Assembly (NCBI GenBank): GCA_900556465.1
Contig: USPK01000010.1
Coordinates: 1-37,396 of the forward strand
Length of the DNA: 37,396 bases
Reading direction: 5' to 3'
DNA from: an uncultured Prevotella sp.
GTDB lineage: Bacteria; Bacteroidota; Bacteroidia; Bacteroidales; Bacteroidaceae
The notes beneath the pieces are model-generated. The model saw nothing but the letters and a program-made list of their open reading frames with translations. It did no database searches and was not told the origin of the DNA. Positions 34,005 to 37,396 of the stretch are shown here, in pieces. The stretch's first letter is position 1. Each line of letters opens with the position of its first letter. Made by a program: the position numbers and the translations under genes.

Positions 34005-34062
34005 CCCCGGCAGGCTGGCTGCGGCCGCTCTGCAGTCCGCCGCGCCCGCTCTGCCGGGGTCC
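34005..34062 (+). terminator. Likely terminator of ilvE
   Basis: CCCCGGCAG (34005-34013) pairs perfectly with CTGCCGGGG (34051-34059). The loop is long (37 nt) and GC-rich, and only a short pyrimidine run follows. Confidence 0.5.
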
Positions 34063-34094
34063 TTTCTGCCAAACTATCAACCCTATTATAGCAC

Positions 34095-34973
34095 ATGAAG
34101 ACATTCACCCACGCCTTTTTGCCCCTTATGATGGCTGCCGCTGCGCTGGTCGGCGTATCGGGATGCAACAATGCCAATTCGGACAAGGATAAGGAACTCA
34201 AGGAGCTCCGCCAGTTGGCCGAAATGGACCGTCGCGAGATGGAAAATCAGTACGCAGAATTCGCCGCACAGTACGGCGAGATGAAAAAAGACATTAAGGA
34301 CGATTCGCTCGTGGCCCGTCTCGACGCGGAGCAGCGACGGGCCGAAGCGCTCCTGAAAGAACTCCAGAGTCTCAAGACCAATAGCGCCGCCGAGATTCTC
34401 CGTTTGAAGAAGGAGCTCGCCACGGTGCGTGCCGTCCTGCGCGACTACATCCGCCAGGTCGACTCCTTGCAGCAGATTAACCAGGCCTTGACCAACGAGC
34501 GCGACGAGGCACGCGCCGAAGCCGCCCGTACGCGCCAGGAAAACAACAGCATCAGCCAGCGCAACTCGCAGTTGTCCGAGAAGGTGGCCGTAGCTTCTCA
34601 GCTCAACGCCACCGGCGTGTCCGTATTCCCGGCCAAGAAGAACGGCAAGCAGGCCAAGAAGAGCAAGGACATCACCCGTTTCACCGTCACCTTCACCATT
34701 ACGCGCAACGTCACCGCCCCGACCGGTATGCGCACGGTCTACGTCCGCCTGCTCAAGCCTACGCAGGACGTGGTGGGCAATGCCGGAACGTTCCCCTACG
34801 AGAATAAGAACATCGCCTACTCCGCGGTGAAGAACATCGAATATACGGGCGAGGAGCAGCGCGTGTCGCTCTACGTCCCCGTCAACGAGTATCTGAGCGC
34901 CGGCACCTATACGGCTTACGTCTTCGTGGACGGTCAGATGATTGGTTCCGGTTCCCTTACGATGAAGAAGTAA
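34095..34973 (+). CDS. Coiled-coil lipoprotein, unknown function
   Basis: 292 aa. A lipoprotein signal ends at GVSGC (Cys24). Residues 30-170 form a long charged coiled coil (Glu/Lys/Arg/Gln-rich heptads). A basic spacer (AKKNGKQAKKSKD) leads to a beta-rich C-terminal domain (about 193-290; FTVTFTITRNV, YVRLLKPTQ, GTYTAYVFVDGQMIGSG). The layout is that of an envelope spacer or scaffold. I do not recognise a named family. It stands alone, with hairpins and a repeat element downstream. Confidence 0.75.
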   Translation: MKTFTHAFLPLMMAAAALVGVSGCNNANSDKDKELKELRQLAEMDRREMENQYAEFAAQYGEMKKDIKDDSLVARLDAEQRRAEALLKELQSLKTNSAAEILRLKKELATVRAVLRDYIRQVDSLQQINQALTNERDEARAEAARTRQENNSISQRNSQLSEKVAVASQLNATGVSVFPAKKNGKQAKKSKDITRFTVTFTITRNVTAPTGMRTVYVRLLKPTQDVVGNAGTFPYENKNIAYSAVKNIEYTGEEQRVSLYVPVNEYLSAGTYTAYVFVDGQMIGSGSLTMKK

Positions 34974-35015
34974 GGCGCGGCGCCCGGCGTTACCGGGCCG
35001 CTACCTTTCCCCTGA

Positions 35016-35049
35016 GCCCTCCGCCCGGCGTCGCAGTCGGACGGAGGGC
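35016..35049 (+). other. 8-bp hairpin after the lipoprotein gene
   Basis: GCCCTCCG (35016-35023) pairs with CGGAGGGC (35042-35049). There is no T-run. It lies in a 415-bp stretch without genes that also holds repeat R6. Its role as a terminator is uncertain. Confidence 0.4.
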
Positions 35050-35121
35050 TTCGCGTTTGCGGCGAGCCCCACTTTGCCGTGCCGCAGCGGCCGCGCCGGG
35101 CGCCCTTTCCCCGGTGGCGGA

Positions 35122-35210
35122 CCCCGTCGCTACGGGCCTTAGCCCCGTCAAAACTCGCCCTATTCCCGTTCGCACGGGCCTTAGCCCCGTGTTTCGCGTC
35201 CTTATCCGGG
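35122..35210. repeat. Phased 21-bp intergenic element, copy R6
   Basis: Four CCGT anchors at 35124, 35145, 35166 and 35187 are exactly 21 bp apart, the longest lattice in the window. ACGGGCCTTAGCCCCGT occurs twice (35132-35148 and 35174-35190), 42 bp apart. Bases 35177-35210 are identical to 15576-15609 in R3. No single long stem forms here, unlike R2-R5. Confidence 0.85.
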
Positions 35211-35375
35211 GAATCCTTCCCCCGCTCCCGGCCGCTCCGACGGCTAAGTATGCGGCGCGGACGGCGGGCCCCACTTCGCCGGGCCGCGGCGGGCGCGACG
35301 CAGGGCGCCGACGGCGGCACGGGCCTTTTTATATAAGTTTAAGCCCCATACACCCCCAGTTGGCGGGAAAATACG

Positions 35376-35383
35376 TACCTTTG
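35376..35383 (+). promoter_or_regulatory. -7 element directly before the 35389 gene
   Basis: TACCTTTG ends 5 nt before the start codon; no good -33 is seen. If it is used, the mRNA would have almost no leader. Confidence 0.45.
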
Positions 35384-35388
35384 CGGAA

Positions 35389-35688
35389 ATGACGGACGAG
35401 GTAAAGGAATTTATTGACGCCCTCGAGGCCCACGTGCGGGCGGCGTTGCAGCAGGGCGACGGCATGGCCGACTATAACGTCGAGGCCGTGCGCGTGCTCG
35501 ATGCCCGCAACCATCTCTTTGCCACCGTCAGGGGCGTCCATCCCGACGAGGCCGAGGGCGTATATCCGTTGCGCGGCCTCTGCCGCGTGGACGAGGAGAC
35601 CCTGTCTCTGATCCCCGACCGCCAGCGCATGGCCGCCGTGGCCCGCGACTATTTCTCGCCCGTGGCCTCGCCCTATCCAGTCCCATAA
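35389..35688 (+). CDS. Small hypothetical protein upstream of thioesterase
   Basis: 99 aa, acidic and soluble, no signal peptide or membrane helix. Predicted alpha-beta pattern: helix 1-22, then strands around YNVEAVRVLDARNHLFATVRG and a helix near 75-90. Family not recognised. It is 3 nt upstream of the thioesterase and two genes from aroB, so it is probably the first gene of that unit. Confidence 0.7.
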   Translation: MTDEVKEFIDALEAHVRAALQQGDGMADYNVEAVRVLDARNHLFATVRGVHPDEAEGVYPLRGLCRVDEETLSLIPDRQRMAAVARDYFSPVASPYPVP

Positions 35689-35691
35689 GCC

Positions 35692-36189
35692 ATGAGTTTT
35701 CCCACCAAAGTTCCCGCACCGCAAGCCGCGGCCGGCGACGCGGCGCATTTCCGCCACCGCCTCCCCATACAGATTCGCTTCAACGACGTAGACCGCTACG
35801 GCCACGTGAACAACAACGCCTACTTCGCCTTCTACGACCTGGGGAAGGAGGATTACCTGACCAACGTGCTCCGCGTGGACTACCGTTCGTGCGATACGGT
35901 CCCCGTCGTGGCCAACATTAATGCCGATTTCATCACCCCGATACTCCACGGCGACCGCATAGTCGTTGAGACGCGCATCGCTCACGTGGGGCACAAGAGC
36001 TTTACCCTCGAGCAGCGCGCCGTCAACGAGGCGACGCACGAGGTCGTTTGCCGGTGCTCCACGGTCATGGTCTGCTTCTCGCTCTCGGCGCAGGCGTCGG
36101 TCGAGGTGCCGGCCCCCTACCGCCAGGCCATAGCCGCCTACGAGGGGCCCGAGGTGGCCGGCGTGGAACTAAATGCCCAGTCCTTATGA
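35692..36189 (+). CDS. Acyl-CoA thioesterase, 4HBT hotdog fold
   Basis: 165 aa. The 4HBT signature is clear: IRFNDVDRYGHVNNNAYFAFYDLGKEDYL (key Asp at FNDVD, about residues 27-31, and HVNN at 36-39). Hotdog strands follow (IVVETRIAHVGHKSFTLEQ). It likely hydrolyses an acyl-CoA or aroyl-CoA; the substrate is not evident. Its stop overlaps the aroB start as ATGA, so the two are translationally coupled. Confidence 0.9.
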   Translation: MSFPTKVPAPQAAAGDAAHFRHRLPIQIRFNDVDRYGHVNNNAYFAFYDLGKEDYLTNVLRVDYRSCDTVPVVANINADFITPILHGDRIVVETRIAHVGHKSFTLEQRAVNEATHEVVCRCSTVMVCFSLSAQASVEVPAPYRQAIAAYEGPEVAGVELNAQSL

Positions 36190-37241
36190 AAACAGAAGTC
36201 CTCTTCACGCACGACGCGGCCGGCCGCCTCAACGACTTGCTCAGCGGCGCCGCCGTGCCTTTCGACAAAGTGTTTGTCCTGACGGACGAGACGACCCACC
36301 GGCTCTGCCGGCCGCAACTCTCGGCCTGCTCCGCGCTCACCGAGGCCCGCGAGGTAGTCATCGGCGCCACCGACACGAACAAGACGCTCCCGACGCTCGC
36401 CTCCGTATGGAAGGCGCTGAGCGACGGCGGGGCGTCGCGCCGCTCGCTGCTGGTCTGCCTCGGCGGCGGCATGGTGACGGACCTGGGCGGATTTGCCGCC
36501 TCCACCTTCAAGCGCGGCATCGCTTTTATCAATATCCCCACCACGCTCCTCTCCATGGTCGACGCCGCGGTGGGCGGGAAGACCGGCATCAACTTTAACG
36601 GCCTGAAAAACGAAATAGGGGCCTTCAGCGACAGCCTGGCCGTCGTAATCGACACGGCCTTTCTCCGCACGCTCGACGACAGGAACCTGCGCTCCGGCTA
36701 TGCCGAGATGTTGAAGCACGCCTTGCTGCGCGACGAGGTCATGTGGGCCGCTCACTTGCGCTTTAACCTCGCCGCCCCCGACTACCATCGCCTGCAGGAC
36801 ATGGTGGCGGAGAGCATCGCCGTGAAGGAGCGCGTCGTGGCCGAGGACCCGCACGAGCAGGGGCTGCGCAAGGCCCTGAACCTGGGCCATACGGTGGGCC
36901 ACGCGCTGGAAAGCCTCGCGCTCGAAGAGCAACGGCCCGTGCTCCACGGGTATGCCGTGGCGTGGGGACTGGTGTGCGAACTCTATCTGAGTGCCGCCTT
37001 GCTCGGTTTCCCCGAGAACAGGCTGCGTCAGACGGCGGCCTTTATCCGGGAGAACTACGGCGACTTCCGCTTCGACTGCCATCACTACGAACAGCTCTAT
37101 GCCTTCATGCAGCACGACAAGAAAAACGCCGGCGGCGTAATCAACCTGTCGCTCCTGGTCGACGTCGGCGACGTGCGCCTGAACTGCCACGCCACGAAGG
37201 AACAGATTTTCGAGTCGTTCGACTTTCTCCGCGAAGGCTGA
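36186..37241 (+). CDS. aroB: 3-dehydroquinate synthase
   Basis: 351 aa from the ATG at 36186, overlapping the thioesterase stop by 4 nt. It converts DAHP to 3-dehydroquinate in the shikimate pathway, using NAD+ and a divalent metal. Seen: LGGGMVTDLGGFAASTFKRG (near 96-115), NIPTTLLSMVDAAVGGKTGIN (near 119-139), GYAEMLKHALL, and the metal ligands in LNLGHTVGHALE (near 237-248) plus a later LHGYAVAWG. The N-terminal NAD-binding part is slightly short, as is common in Bacteroidota. Confidence 0.95.
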   Translation: MKTEVLFTHDAAGRLNDLLSGAAVPFDKVFVLTDETTHRLCRPQLSACSALTEAREVVIGATDTNKTLPTLASVWKALSDGGASRRSLLVCLGGGMVTDLGGFAASTFKRGIAFINIPTTLLSMVDAAVGGKTGINFNGLKNEIGAFSDSLAVVIDTAFLRTLDDRNLRSGYAEMLKHALLRDEVMWAAHLRFNLAAPDYHRLQDMVAESIAVKERVVAEDPHEQGLRKALNLGHTVGHALESLALEEQRPVLHGYAVAWGLVCELYLSAALLGFPENRLRQTAAFIRENYGDFRFDCHHYEQLYAFMQHDKKNAGGVINLSLLVDVGDVRLNCHATKEQIFESFDFLREG

Positions 37242-37268
37242 GCCCTAACCGTATATCCTGAATTGCTT

Positions 37269-37396
37269 ATGAAGTTATCCAAGTTCGACTCCCTGCGCCC
37301 CGTGCTGGAGCGCCTGCTCTCGCTGCTGGTGGTTTTCCTGATGTTGGCCGGCGCCACCGTCTGGACGGGCCGCCTCTTCGGCCGGCCCATCGGCGG
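37269..37396 (+). CDS. Start of a membrane-anchored protein, cut by the window
   Basis: The first 42 codons from the ATG at 37269 encode a basic N-terminus and one long hydrophobic helix (RLLSLLVVFLMLAGATVW). It follows aroB by 27 nt. Too little is visible to name a family. Confidence 0.6.
   Translation, partial: MKLSKFDSLRPVLERLLSLLVVFLMLAGATVWTGRLFGRPIG

Overview
The window is a gene-dense, GC-rich piece of a Bacteroidota chromosome, most likely order Bacteroidales. The lineage is shown by repeated promoters of the Bacteroidetes type (TTTG or TTG, 19-22 bp, then TAnnTTTG), by weak or absent Shine-Dalgarno sites, and by lineage-typical families: DUF1573, GYF_2 proteins, a patatin-BamA fusion, MlaD next to an amidase, DUF2752, and PepD. 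No phage, plasmid, transposase, rRNA or CRISPR is visible. The genus cannot be fixed from the sequence alone.

Layout: (57-4185, minus) a large secreted protein with three degenerate aspartic-protease-like folds, tRNA-Pro(CGG) with its own promoter and terminator, and a DUF1573 protein. (4329-6878, plus) xth and sppA. (7114-10082, plus) lpxK, a purine nucleoside phosphorylase and an EamA transporter. (10184-15151, minus) a leucine operon leuA - small membrane protein - leuC - leuD - leuB. It has a strong promoter and a leader that reads as a classical leucine attenuator, with a 22-codon peptide containing L-R-R-L-V-L. (15787-18312, plus) a GYF membrane protein, an AlkD-like protein and a GH127-like remnant. 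(18314-22639, minus) rsmA, dnaA and recQ. (22746-29926, plus) an UPF0104 membrane protein, pepD, DUF2752, two more GYF membrane proteins (one with a 42-bp coding minisatellite) and a patatin-BamA protein. (29971-32696, minus) rplS, then an N-acetylmuramoyl-L-alanine amidase and MlaD. (32980-37396, plus) ilvE, a coiled-coil lipoprotein, a 99-aa unknown, a thioesterase, aroB and the start of a membrane protein. LeuABCD plus IlvE cover leucine synthesis from 2-ketoisovalerate, and AroB adds the second step of the shikimate pathway.

Two non-coding signals stand out. First, the leuA leader: leader peptide, terminator hairpin and mutually exclusive long-range pairings can all be read by eye. Second, a family of six intergenic elements (about 1, 7035, 15531, 21747, 27423 and 35122) built on a strict 21-bp lattice. 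CCGT/ACGG anchors recur every 21 or 42 bp, A5/T5 tracts recur between them, and GC-rich cores change sequence from copy to copy while keeping the ability to pair. I do not recognise this family. Several copies look like terminators, but one lies between divergent genes, so termination cannot be the whole explanation.
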